DNA from: Flammeovirga yaeyamensis
GTDB taxonomy: Bacteria > Bacteroidota > Bacteroidia > Cytophagales > Flammeovirgaceae
Direction of reading: 5' to 3'
Length of the DNA: 64,000 bases
Assembly (NCBI RefSeq): GCF_018736045.1
Contig: NZ_CP076132.1
Span: 2,465,501 to 2,529,500 of the forward strand
The translations under genes were made by a program, and so were the position numbers. Below are positions 44,233 through 53,415 of this stretch, piece by piece (position 1 is the stretch's first letter; each line of letters begins with the position of its first letter). The notes beneath the pieces are model-generated. The model searched no databases, was not told the DNA's origin, and saw only the letters and a list, made by a program, of their open reading frames with translations.

Positions 44233-45558
44233 ATGTTAGTATATAAATTTGGAGGAACTTCAGTTGGTTCAGCAGAAAGAATGATGCAAGTAAGTGATAT
44301 CATTACTGGTGGCGAGCAAAAGATCGTTGTTTTATCTGCTGTATCAGGTACAACAAACTCTCTAGTAACTATTTGCGATGCTTATTATGCAAAAGATAAG
44401 ACATTGGCAGATAAGTTAGTTGAAGACTTCCGTCCAAAATACGATAAACATATTTATGATTTATTGCATGATGAAGCTTCAAGAGTAGAAGCCAATGCTT
44501 TAATGGAGGAGAAATATGCTTTATTAAAATCTTATGACATTAATGATTTCTCTGAAGTTCAAGAAAGAGAAATTCACGCACAGGGAGAGTTGATCTCTAC
44601 GAAATTAATGCATCTTTATCTTCAAGAAAAAGGAGTAAATTCTGCATTAATTCCGGCTTTAGATTTCATGCGTACAGAAAATGGAGAACCTTTGTATGAT
44701 GAGATTGAAAAAAGATTATCTGCTACTTTAGCTCAGCATCCAAATGTTGATCTATTTATTACTCAAGGATACATTTGTACAAATGAGTTTGAACAAGTAG
44801 ATAACCTTAAGAGAGGTGGATCTGATTATACTGCTTCTATTATTGGAGCATGTGCAAATGCAAAAGAAGTTCAGATTTGGACAGATATTGATGGTATGCA
44901 CAACAACGATCCTCGTTTTGTAGAAGGGACAAAAGCAGTAGAATGTTTAACATATGATGAAGCTGCCGAATTAGCTTATTTCGGAGCTAAAATCCTTCAC
45001 CCATTAACTGTCTTACCTGCGAAAAAGAAAGATATTCCAGTTCGCTTAAAAAATACAATGGTTCCTGAAGCATTTGGTACTGTTATCGGACCAACTTGTG
45101 ATGAATCAATTCCTGTAAAATCCATTGCAGCAAAAAATGGTATTGTAGCCATCAAAATCAGATCATCTAGAATGTTGATGGCTTACGGATTTTTAAAGAA
45201 TGTATTCCAAATCTTTGAAGATTATAAAACGCCTATCGATATGATTACCACCTCAGAAGTGGCAGTATCTCTAACAGTGGATAAAACAGATGCTCTTCCT
45301 CAAATTATAGAGGATCTTGAGAAATTAGGATGTGTTGAGGTAGACGATAACCAATCTATCGTATGTGTAGTTGGACAAAATCTAATTGAAGATGCATCAG
45401 TTGTTTCTGGGGTTGTTAAAGCATTAGAAAGCCTAAAGGTAAGAATGATTTCTTATGGAGGTAGTGCAAATAATATATCTATTTTAATACCAACAGAAAA
45501 CAAAAACGAAGCTTTAAATCTATTACACAGTGCTTTATATAATGAAAGCCTAGTATAG
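44233..45558 (+). CDS. lysC: aspartate kinase (second of two)
   Basis: 441 residues: KFGGTSVGSAERM phosphate loop, QGELISTKLM, KRGGSDYTAS nucleotide site, YFGAKILHPLT, then two ACT domains (about 300-440: IKIRSSRMLMAYGFLKNVF and VDDNQSIVCVVGQN). It is the more canonical of the two aspartokinases in the window and ends as a monofunctional enzyme. It has its own terminator and a long upstream region with a 24-bp palindrome. The symbol is by family resemblance; the end product that controls it is not evident. Confidence 0.92.
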   Translation: MLVYKFGGTSVGSAERMMQVSDIITGGEQKIVVLSAVSGTTNSLVTICDAYYAKDKTLADKLVEDFRPKYDKHIYDLLHDEASRVEANALMEEKYALLKSYDINDFSEVQEREIHAQGELISTKLMHLYLQEKGVNSALIPALDFMRTENGEPLYDEIEKRLSATLAQHPNVDLFITQGYICTNEFEQVDNLKRGGSDYTASIIGACANAKEVQIWTDIDGMHNNDPRFVEGTKAVECLTYDEAAELAYFGAKILHPLTVLPAKKKDIPVRLKNTMVPEAFGTVIGPTCDESIPVKSIAAKNGIVAIKIRSSRMLMAYGFLKNVFQIFEDYKTPIDMITTSEVAVSLTVDKTDALPQIIEDLEKLGCVEVDDNQSIVCVVGQNLIEDASVVSGVVKALESLKVRMISYGGSANNISILIPTENKNEALNLLHSALYNESLV

Positions 45559-45586
45559 AAATAACAATATAAACTGTCTTTAACTG

Positions 45587-45620
45587 AATACTCCAACATT
45601 TTTGTTGGAGTATTTTTTTG
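45587..45620 (+). terminator. terminator of the second aspartokinase gene
   Basis: Perfect 12-bp stem AATACTCCAACA / TGTTGGAGTATT with a 4-base loop, then a T run. Confidence 0.85.
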
Positions 45621-45801
45621 TTTAAATAGTTAATAAGTAGCCTATTTTAATGTATATTAAGCTGATAACAGATATTTATTGGTAATATATTCTCATTTCG
45701 TGTAGATTCTTTACAACCTGAGGTAAGGTTTTTGTAATTTCACCGTTTATTATTCGTAGGCATAAACCTTTCCTTAACAAATACTACTTTTTATTGTTCA
45801 A

Positions 45802-47133
45802 ATGATTCGGCGTTTTTGTAAATATTCCAAACTTATGCTATTCACAAGCTTTTTGATGATTGTGAGTATGGAATCTTACGCTCAAATCAATTTGAAACTT
45901 GCACAATATTATAAAAGAAGAGCCAATAAGTATTTAGTGAAGAGTCCACATTTACATGAGTATTTTTCTATTGATGAAAGTGGCATTACGATGTACCCAA
46001 CACCACTTCATCGTAAACAAAATAAAGCCGAATTTTATGTTAGTTGGGATGAACTATCTGTTTTAAAGGATGTGTTTGAATTTTCCGATCGTTCTTATCA
46101 ATATCAAGTCTATTGTACTAAAGGAGTCCGACCTTTTAATCCCGATACCAGAATGTCTATCAATATATTAAAAGGTATGACAAGTATTCCTCCTACTTCA
46201 GTAATGAAACCATTATCAGGTATTCGAGTGGCAATTGATCCTGGACATATCGCAGCAGATATGAAAATGGCTAAAATCGAAGGAAGGTTTGTGGATATGA
46301 AACTAAAAGATGGGACTCATATTCAATTAAGAGAAGGGGATTTAACTTTAACAACAGCTTATATATTAAAAGATAGCCTAGAAAAGTATGGAGCAGAGGT
46401 GTACATGACACGTCAAGGATTAAAAAATGCAGGGGCCTCAAAAGAATCATATCATTCTTGGAAGAAAAATAATTTACAAAGTAAGCTTCACGGTAAAAAA
46501 CTAACAAAAAAACAGATGTTACATGTTTTGTATCATTCTCCAGAATCTCGAATTTATAGACAATATTATTTACAAGACGATTTAGAAATAAGAGCGGATT
46601 CTATAAATTATTTTAAACCGGATGTAACAGTTGTTTTGCACTATAATGCAGATGAACTAAATCACGGATGGAAAAAACCATCTCAAAGAAATTTTAGTAT
46701 GGCATTTGTTCCAGGCTCTTTTATGTCCAAAGAACTAAAAACAAAAAGAGATCGATACGATTTCTTAAGAATCTTAGTGAGTGATTACACTAAAGATTCC
46801 TATTACCTAAGCAAGTTCATTATGAAAGAGTTTGAAGAGACTTTACATGTTCCAGCAGTTGGACCACATAACGAACCTAAGTATTTAAAATCTGTAGCCA
46901 TGTCTTTAGGAAATGGTATATATGCCCGTAATCTAAGATTATGTAGATTATTAAATAGCCCTATTTGTTATGGAGAACCCTTACTTCAAGATAATATTAA
47001 TGAGCTTAAAGCACTGAATAATAACGATTTCAAAACAAAAAAAATATCACCAAGAGTAATAGAAGTAGCAAATAGTTACTTTAAAGGGATATTGAACTAT
47101 GTGAGTTACAGACAGTCACAAAATACACCGTAA
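45802..47133 (+). CDS. N-acetylmuramoyl-L-alanine amidase (Amidase_3)
   Basis: Cleaves the bond between muramic acid and the stem peptide of peptidoglycan. The signal peptide ends SYAQ at about residue 28. A non-catalytic N-terminal region of about 110 residues precedes the Amidase_3 core: zinc His in VAIDPGHIAADM (about 142-153), zinc Glu in LREGDLTL, VYMTR, and the third ligand His in VVLHYNADE. The catalytic core is interrupted by a Lys-rich insert (about 215-255), so the domain is longer than in typical AmiC-type enzymes. It is transcribed alone. A related amidase is encoded at the left edge of the window. Confidence 0.88.
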   Translation: MIRRFCKYSKLMLFTSFLMIVSMESYAQINLKLAQYYKRRANKYLVKSPHLHEYFSIDESGITMYPTPLHRKQNKAEFYVSWDELSVLKDVFEFSDRSYQYQVYCTKGVRPFNPDTRMSINILKGMTSIPPTSVMKPLSGIRVAIDPGHIAADMKMAKIEGRFVDMKLKDGTHIQLREGDLTLTTAYILKDSLEKYGAEVYMTRQGLKNAGASKESYHSWKKNNLQSKLHGKKLTKKQMLHVLYHSPESRIYRQYYLQDDLEIRADSINYFKPDVTVVLHYNADELNHGWKKPSQRNFSMAFVPGSFMSKELKTKRDRYDFLRILVSDYTKDSYYLSKFIMKEFEETLHVPAVGPHNEPKYLKSVAMSLGNGIYARNLRLCRLLNSPICYGEPLLQDNINELKALNNNDFKTKKISPRVIEVANSYFKGILNYVSYRQSQNTP

Positions 47134-47292
47134 GCTAATTTAATTGTCTATTTCGAAATTTAAATTGGTGAAATTGGTTTTTCACAAAATAAAATAATAA
47201 ATTGTCCTTTAATATTTTAAGGAGCAAACACATTTTTCACCTCCTTCTTAATAGGTAAATGAATTAAACACTTTTCTAAAAAACTCAATTGA

Positions 47293-47769
47293 ATGAAAAA
47301 AGCTGCATTGAGATTAGACCATACTGACCGTAGAATTCTTGATATACTACAAAAACAAGCAAAAATCACGAACGCGCAGTTATCAAAAGAAATTGATTTA
47401 TCTCCAGCCCCAACACTAGAACGTGTAAAAAAACTTGAGAATTCTGGAATTATCGAAAGTTATCATGCAAAGTTGAACACTAAAGCATTGGGACTTGGTG
47501 TAACTACTTTTGTGAATGTAAAAATCGAAAAACACAATCAAGAAAACCATACTTCATTTTTGAAACAAGTAGATCAAATACCTGAAGTAATCGAATGTCA
47601 TCATGTTACTGGAAACAGTCATTACTTACTAAAAGTAATCACAACAGATATTGAAGAATATCAAAGAGTATTATTAAATAAACTAAGTGAAATTAAAGAA
47701 GTAGACGATTTACAATCAATGATTGTATTATCTTCTCCAAAAGATGCACATACTATTCCAGTGCCTTAA
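47293..47769 (+). CDS. Lrp/AsnC family transcriptional regulator
   Basis: 158 residues: winged helix-turn-helix (about 5-65: LDHTDRRILDILQKQAKITN, LSKEIDLSPAPTLERVKKLE) and RAM/AsnC effector domain (about 75-145: VNVKIEKHNQ, ECHHVTGNSHYLLKVIT). It would sense an amino acid or related metabolite. The neighbouring M28 peptidase gene (64 bases downstream, same strand) is a possible target or operon partner. No palindromic Lrp site is obvious upstream. Confidence 0.93.
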   Translation: MKKAALRLDHTDRRILDILQKQAKITNAQLSKEIDLSPAPTLERVKKLENSGIIESYHAKLNTKALGLGVTTFVNVKIEKHNQENHTSFLKQVDQIPEVIECHHVTGNSHYLLKVITTDIEEYQRVLLNKLSEIKEVDDLQSMIVLSSPKDAHTIPVP

Positions 47770-47833
47770 ACATTATCATCAAAAAAATATTTAATTCTAT
47801 ACACATTCAATTTTCCAACGAAACACTTTTTTA

Positions 47834-49414
47834 ATGAAAAAAGCAACAATTCTTAGTGCTGCTTTATCACTGTGTCTTAGTGCTGCAAGTGCACAAGGGA
47901 TTCAGCTTGAATCGAATCCTGAACTGGTGAATAAGTACATGTCTACCATCACACCAAATGAACTGAAAGAACACCTTACTATTATTGCCTCCGATGAATA
48001 CGAAGGAAGGGAAACAGGTGAGAGAGGACAAAAAATGGCTGCAGATTACATCGCCAAGTATTTTATGTCGGAAGGTTTAGTGGGTCCAGTAAAAGACAAT
48101 CCTAATCCATACTTCCAACAGTTTGATCTTTATTCTTCAAAATATACAAGTTTTGAAATCACTAGTGGAGGACATAAAGCAGAATTATTTGAAGACATTT
48201 TTCCATATGGTAATTTTTCTTTGAATAAGGAAACTGATCTTATTTTTATTGGTTTTGGAGATACATCAAAAGATTTTGATGATTATGCAAATGCTGATAT
48301 AAAAGGTAAAGGTGTAGTATTTTTTCAGAATTCTCCCGAAGAATACAAAGGTGAAAGTGGTGACAAAAATGGACTTCGTCAGAAAGCTAGAATGGCTGCT
48401 GAAAAAGGAGCCGCTTTTGCAATCATATTAGCTGATACTGATGAAGAGTTTACTACACAAACAAAAAGATATGCTTCGTACCTTAAGAAAGGTAAATTAT
48501 CTTTTGAAAAGCCAAATTCAGAACAAGCAGCCAGTAGTTTTGGGGTGATCCTAGCTAAACCATCTTCATTTATGGCGATCATGGGTAAAGATCAGAGTAA
48601 ATTCCAGAAAACAATTCAGAAGAACTTGAAAAAAGGAAAAGCTCCAGCTCATGAATCATTTAAAATTTCAATTAATGCAAAATATGAAACTCGTAGAGTA
48701 CCTACAGAAAATGTATTGGGCTTTATGGAGGGAACAGATTTAAAAGATGAAATTTTAGTGGTGACTGCACACTATGATCACGTTGGTATCATTGATGGAA
48801 AAATCCATAATGGTGCGGATGATGATGGTTCTGGTACTACAGGTCTTTTAGAAGTAGTAAACGCTTTTTCTCAAGCTAAAAAAGAAGGAAATGGTCCAAG
48901 AAGATCTATTCTTTTTATGACTGTTACAGGTGAAGAAAAAGGTTTATTAGGTTCTGAGTATTATTCATCTCATCCGATTTTCCCAATGGAAAATACAATT
49001 GCTGACCTTAATATAGATATGATTGGTAGAGGTGATGCTGAACATAAAGATCAACCTAATTTTGTGTACACTATTGGTTCTGATATGTTGTCTTCGGATC
49101 TTCATAATATTCATTTAGAAGTATCAAAGACATTCAAGCCAGACTTACTAATTGATTATACTTACAATGATAAGGACGATCCGAATAGATATTATTACCG
49201 TTCAGATCATTATAATTTTGCTAAACATAATGTACCTGTAATATTCTATTTCAATGGTACTCATGAGGATTATCATCAACCAACTGATACAGTAGATAAG
49301 ATTCAGTTTAACGAAATGGCGAATAGAGCACAGTTAGTATTTGCAACAGCATGGGAGCTAGCAAATAGAGAGAAAGCACCAGTGGTTGATAAAAAAGATG
49401 AAAGTCAGAAATAG
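47834..49414 (+). CDS. secreted M28-family metallopeptidase with PA-domain insert
   Basis: Aminopeptidase of the M28 family. Signal peptide ends SAASA at residue 20. A PA-like insert spans about 120-285, and the co-catalytic dizinc site is complete: H313 in VTAHYDHVG, the bridging Asp in NGADDDGSGT (329-331), E367/E368 in VTGEEKGLLG, D395 in LNIDMIGR, and a late His in HEDYHQPTDT. The product probably acts in the periplasm or outside the cell to trim peptides. It follows the Lrp/AsnC gene and ends at a bidirectional terminator. Confidence 0.93.
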   Translation: MKKATILSAALSLCLSAASAQGIQLESNPELVNKYMSTITPNELKEHLTIIASDEYEGRETGERGQKMAADYIAKYFMSEGLVGPVKDNPNPYFQQFDLYSSKYTSFEITSGGHKAELFEDIFPYGNFSLNKETDLIFIGFGDTSKDFDDYANADIKGKGVVFFQNSPEEYKGESGDKNGLRQKARMAAEKGAAFAIILADTDEEFTTQTKRYASYLKKGKLSFEKPNSEQAASSFGVILAKPSSFMAIMGKDQSKFQKTIQKNLKKGKAPAHESFKISINAKYETRRVPTENVLGFMEGTDLKDEILVVTAHYDHVGIIDGKIHNGADDDGSGTTGLLEVVNAFSQAKKEGNGPRRSILFMTVTGEEKGLLGSEYYSSHPIFPMENTIADLNIDMIGRGDAEHKDQPNFVYTIGSDMLSSDLHNIHLEVSKTFKPDLLIDYTYNDKDDPNRYYYRSDHYNFAKHNVPVIFYFNGTHEDYHQPTDTVDKIQFNEMANRAQLVFATAWELANREKAPVVDKKDESQK

Positions 49415-49450
49415 AATTTATTCTGAATGATTCTGTTTTAATCATAACAT

Positions 49451-49488
49451 AAAAAAACACCTTGATATTGACTTCAAGGTGTTTTTTT
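49451..49488. terminator. bidirectional terminator between the M28 peptidase and OstA-like genes
   Basis: Perfect 15-bp stem (49451-49465 with 49474-49488), A run on one side and T run on the other, 8-base loop. Confidence 0.87.
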
Positions 49489-49504
49489 ATATCCAATCAA
49501 ATAT

Positions 49505-51232
49505 TTAGTTATTTGATTCTATTTTTAATTCTTGTTTTTGTTGTTTCTCACGAGCTTTTTGTTCTCGCATCATCTTCAATCTTTCGATATAAAGTGGTTC
49601 GCCATTGTAGTTTTTGTTTAAAACTTGAGAACCATCCCAAAGAATTTTTATTTCATCCTTTCCAATTGATGGATCACGAGGCATACTATCAGTAAGGTCA
49701 TTCCTAACACGAACCCTTTTTAATAATTCTTCCCTTTCCGGTTTTTCATCAAATCTATTTTTGAAACCAGGAAGGTATTTGTCAGGACCTTGGATTTTAC
49801 TAGGAGGTAATACAGTACTATTAGATTTAGCATTGTATTTTATGTTTTCTACTTCATTACCTTCAGTAAAATAGATGGTCATCGAAGGACAGGAGGCCTT
49901 ATTTAAAGCATAAATATTCTTTTTATCATCGGTTAATTGGAAGAAACGAGTCATACCATTACCCTTAACATCAACCTTGTCTAACTGATTTTCTTCGAAA
50001 TGAGCAATTATCTTTTTACCTTTTACTTGGTTGAAATTAGCAATTGTATCTTCCGAAATAATAAAACCGTTTTTATTTAAATATAATCTTTCAACACCTT
50101 TTGATGTAATGTCAGTTCTGATGACTTCACCAGTCATTTGAGATTTTTGAGCCCAAATTCGTGGATCATTATAGAAATAGATCATGGAATCATTGTAGTA
50201 GTAAATCAATGAATCACATCTTGATTGCATATCTTTATTCCACATCGAAACCTTGTAGTGTGCATATAATGTATTTTCTTTTGTAGTAGTATCATTAATT
50301 GAGTGTAGAGTATCTGCAGCTAGATAGTACATATCCATCCAATTACCCTTAATTGGTTTACTCATCAATGCATTACCATAGGCAAAAGTAGAACTGTCTT
50401 CTCTTACTACAACATCTGCATAAATCATTGCAGTATCTTGCTTAGAGAAAAAGATAACATTACCCACAGCTTCTGAATTACCAGTATTTTTATCTGTATC
50501 AATCTTATCACCGATAAGAATATACTTATCATTTTCTACAACTGCAGAACCTTCAAAGTGTACTTTACCTGATTCAGTATTATAAGTACCGGCATTTGCT
50601 TCTACATCACCGTCTTTACTTTCGATTTTTGTACGAGTTTCAAAGACAGCATCTTTGGTTTCACGATCATAAATTAGCTTTTCAGTTTCTAAGTGTTGTA
50701 CTTTTACTGAGTCGTCCATGACCACATCTTTAATAAAGATCAATTCCTTTTTCTTAAGGTAACCTTCTATAGATGTTAAAACCATAGTTTCCTGAAGTAC
50801 CTTACCACCAGTAAGGTATTTAGCATCCTTAGTATCTGTATAATAATATAGTTTGTCAGTAATCAATGTTACGTCATCATCAATAAGTTTTACTTCCTTA
50901 CCAGTGATGATTACCAAACCATTATTTTTATCATAATCCAAGCGGTCACCAGTAATAGTGGTTTTTTTATCAATCACTTTTACACGTCCCGTGGCAATAA
51001 CTTTTTCTGTTTTTATTTCTTGTCTAGCCTCATTACAGTAAATTGTGGTAGATTTCTGAACCATTTTTACTCTTTGAGTGGGAGAACTATAAAACACTCT
51101 CCATCCTGAAACACCTTTTGTACGTGCCGCTGATATGATTACTCTATCACCTTTAGGTTTTTGAGCATGCACATTCAACGTAAGTAAAATGGATAAAACT
51201 AGAGATATGTTGAAAAAAATATTTTTCTTCAT
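49505..51232 (-). CDS. OstA-like (LptA-related) periplasmic protein
   Basis: I start at ATG 51232 because MKKNIFFNISLVLSILLTLN begins a signal peptide (ending VHAQ); an upstream in-frame ATG at 51325 would add 31 unrelated residues. The following 370 residues are repeated OstA/LptA-type beta-jellyroll strands (TTIYCNEARQEIKTEKVIAT, ITGDRLDYDKNNGLVIITG, KLIYDRETKDAVFETR), suggesting a lipopolysaccharide bridge or related lipid transport role. The C-terminal part is less clear and ends in a charged coiled segment (MMREQKAREKQQKQELK). In Bacteroidota this family is long and single-copy. A -7 box TAAATTTG lies on the minus strand at 51291-51284. Confidence 0.87.
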   Translation of the reverse strand: MKKNIFFNISLVLSILLTLNVHAQKPKGDRVIISAARTKGVSGWRVFYSSPTQRVKMVQKSTTIYCNEARQEIKTEKVIATGRVKVIDKKTTITGDRLDYDKNNGLVIITGKEVKLIDDDVTLITDKLYYYTDTKDAKYLTGGKVLQETMVLTSIEGYLKKKELIFIKDVVMDDSVKVQHLETEKLIYDRETKDAVFETRTKIESKDGDVEANAGTYNTESGKVHFEGSAVVENDKYILIGDKIDTDKNTGNSEAVGNVIFFSKQDTAMIYADVVVREDSSTFAYGNALMSKPIKGNWMDMYYLAADTLHSINDTTTKENTLYAHYKVSMWNKDMQSRCDSLIYYYNDSMIYFYNDPRIWAQKSQMTGEVIRTDITSKGVERLYLNKNGFIISEDTIANFNQVKGKKIIAHFEENQLDKVDVKGNGMTRFFQLTDDKKNIYALNKASCPSMTIYFTEGNEVENIKYNAKSNSTVLPPSKIQGPDKYLPGFKNRFDEKPEREELLKRVRVRNDLTDSMPRDPSIGKDEIKILWDGSQVLNKNYNGEPLYIERLKMMREQKAREKQQKQELKIESNN

Positions 51233-51398
51233 AATTAAATTTCTTCTTAATAGATCGAGCAAATTTTTATTTTTGCAAGCCTGCAAATTTATCCTTGTTT
51301 CATCAAAAAACCATAAATATTGCATTATTTGTAGTTGCGATTAATGATTTAATATGAGAATCAAGGGAAAATATTACTAATTAAAAAACCTGACACAT

Positions 51399-52745
51399 AT
51401 GTTAGACATACAAAATCAATTTGTTGACCAATTTTTAACTTTTATTAATCATAAAGGTATTAGCAAAAAAGATAATATTTTATTGGCTTTTAGTGGTGGA
51501 GTAGACTCTGTAGCATTGGCATTATTACTAAAAGCAGCAGGTTATCAATTTTCATTAGCCCATATGAATTTTCAACTTAGAGGGGAGGAAAGTAACGAAG
51601 ATGAAGCATTTGCTAGATCTTTTGCTGAGAAGCATGGTATCTCAATTTTTGTTGAAGTGGTGGATACAATCAGCATAAAAGATATTACTGGGCAATCGAC
51701 ACAGGTATTGGCAAGGGAACTTCGCTACAATTGGTTTGATGGACTAGTGAAACAACATCAATTTGATTTTATTGCAACGGCCCATCATCAATCGGATAGT
51801 GTGGAAACGGTTTTGTATAATTTGATAAAAGGGACAGGTATTGAAGGTTTGCATGGGATTCGTTTCCAAAGGGACAATATTGTCAGACCTTTGTTATTTA
51901 CTGATAAAGAAACGATAAGAGAGTTCGTGAAAAGTTGTAATGAAGAATGGAGGGAAGATTCGTCAAATCAGAGTAATAAATATGCAAGAAATCTAATTCG
52001 AAATGAGGTCATTCCTTTGTTAAAGCGGATTAACCCAAAAGCAGAAGAATCGATAGCAGAAACATCAAGAAAAATTAGATTTATCGAGCCTGTCTTTTTT
52101 AATGAAGTAGAGGAATTTAAGAAAAATACTTGGAGAAGGATTGATAAAGGGTATATCATCAAAAGTAAACCATACAAAGACGAAAGTTACTTTTTAATTT
52201 ATCTGTATTATCATTTAAAACCCTTTAATTTTGATTTTACGAGTATAGAAAAATTATATAATCAGTTAGATCAAACTGCTTTGACTTTCTATTCAACAGA
52301 TCATAAATATGTAGTATATACTTTGCAGGATTTTACTTTTCATTTAATAGAAAACGAAGAGCCAAATCATACTACAGAAAAGCTATTAGTAGAAAAAGAA
52401 GGGGAATACCAACTGAATGATACTTACATTAAAATTGAAAAAGTAGAGGTAAAAGGTTTAAGTGAGTTGGACAAGCAATTGACTTATGTACAACAAAAAC
52501 ATTTTCCTTTTAGAATTCGAAGTATTGAAAACGGAGATAAAATTAAGCCATTTGGTATGAAAGGTAAATCAAAAAAAGTATTTGATTTACTTCAGGACGA
52601 AGGAATTCCTTTTTATCTTAGAAATAATGCTTTAGTAATAGAAGATACTAACCAAGAAATTTTATCAGTGATTGCAGTTAGGAACTCCGAATTACTCAGA
52701 ATTGAAGAATTTCCTGTAAGCCTATTTCAAATTACTGTAAAATAA
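51399..52745 (+). CDS. tilS: tRNA(Ile)-lysidine synthase
   Basis: Converts C34 of the CAU tRNA-Ile to lysidine, using ATP and lysine. The N-terminal PP-loop is SGGVDS (32-37) in LLAFSGGVDSVALALLLK. LAHMNFQLRGEESNEDEAF and HHQSDSVETVLYNL are also family blocks. The TilS substrate-binding and C-terminal domains follow (448 residues, normal). It is followed after 14 bases by a gene for a cyclic-nucleotide-binding-fold protein. Confidence 0.95.
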   Translation: MLDIQNQFVDQFLTFINHKGISKKDNILLAFSGGVDSVALALLLKAAGYQFSLAHMNFQLRGEESNEDEAFARSFAEKHGISIFVEVVDTISIKDITGQSTQVLARELRYNWFDGLVKQHQFDFIATAHHQSDSVETVLYNLIKGTGIEGLHGIRFQRDNIVRPLLFTDKETIREFVKSCNEEWREDSSNQSNKYARNLIRNEVIPLLKRINPKAEESIAETSRKIRFIEPVFFNEVEEFKKNTWRRIDKGYIIKSKPYKDESYFLIYLYYHLKPFNFDFTSIEKLYNQLDQTALTFYSTDHKYVVYTLQDFTFHLIENEEPNHTTEKLLVEKEGEYQLNDTYIKIEKVEVKGLSELDKQLTYVQQKHFPFRIRSIENGDKIKPFGMKGKSKKVFDLLQDEGIPFYLRNNALVIEDTNQEILSVIAVRNSELLRIEEFPVSLFQITVK

Positions 52746-52759
52746 ATGTAAGTTTGGAT

Positions 52760-53281
52760 ATGATTAATATTTTCAAGAAGACATATAATGCTGACGAAAG
52801 GACTTTATTTGATTTTATGAGAAGAGGAATTCTCTTTTCTAAATTATCGGATGAAGAGTTGGCTAAATTTGCACCACATCTACATTTAAGACATTATACA
52901 AAAGGGGAGGTGATTTTCTTTAGAGAAGATCCAAGTCAAGCCTTGTATCTTATTAATAGTGGAATTGTCACCTTAAATATTGATATCGAAGATAAATTCG
53001 AAGATTTGGTTCATTTAAAGGCTACAGAGACTTTTGGTGATAACGCAATTCTCGAAGGAACGAATAGACCTTATAATGCCGTTTGTTTTTCTGATCATGC
53101 CGACGTTTATGTCATACCAAGTGCAGTTATTCACGATATTTTTTCAGAAAACATTAAAATACAAGCTAAAATGATGATGAGTATGGCTGAGATATACGAC
53201 CGATTTACAGGTCATTTATTCAGGGCATATAAAGAATCATTTGGATTTTTTGATCTTGGTAGAGCGTTTATGCCTTTTTAA
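52760..53281 (+). CDS. cyclic-nucleotide-binding-domain protein without DNA-binding domain
   Basis: I start at the ATG at 52760 (MINIFKK); a TTG six bases earlier is less likely. The 173 residues match a CAP_ED/cNMP-binding beta barrel (YTKGEVIFFREDPSQALYLI, TETFGDNAILEGTNRPYNAV). The phosphate-binding cassette has D-N where Glu is usual and lacks the normal R-S/T-A, so cAMP binding is doubtful. After the barrel there is only one helix and a short Phe-rich tail: no helix-turn-helix. It directly follows tilS and precedes the cytochrome oxidase genes, possibly as a ligand sensor of another protein. It is not itself a Crp/Fnr regulator. Confidence 0.78.
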   Translation: MINIFKKTYNADERTLFDFMRRGILFSKLSDEELAKFAPHLHLRHYTKGEVIFFREDPSQALYLINSGIVTLNIDIEDKFEDLVHLKATETFGDNAILEGTNRPYNAVCFSDHADVYVIPSAVIHDIFSENIKIQAKMMMSMAEIYDRFTGHLFRAYKESFGFFDLGRAFMPF

Positions 53282-53301
53282 ATGATATTTTAAGAAATAA
53301 A

Positions 53302-53344
53302 ACATGACAAATGTCATGTAAATTAGATGTTTTTTGTATTTTTG
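53302..53344 (+). promoter_or_regulatory. ctaA promoter with activator-type dyad
   Basis: ACATGACA-AA-TGTCATGT (53302-53319) has 8-bp perfect arms; TATTTTTG (53337-53344) is a full -7 match. The dyad centre lies 30 bases upstream of the -7 centre and no TTTG -33 element is visible, as expected for a promoter activated by a Crp/Fnr-type protein. ridA and the second subunit III gene carry the same TGAC-N4-GTCA core. Confidence 0.5.
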
Positions 53345-53415
53345 CCCTTAACAAACCTGTTTGATATTTGTTGATTAAATAATAAAAGTTAACATTCGGG
53401 TTTAAGATTATACTT

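Noticed and set aside
51233-51325. Longer N-terminus for the OstA-like protein
   Set aside because: The extra 31 residues disturb a clear signal peptide and lie in the promoter region.
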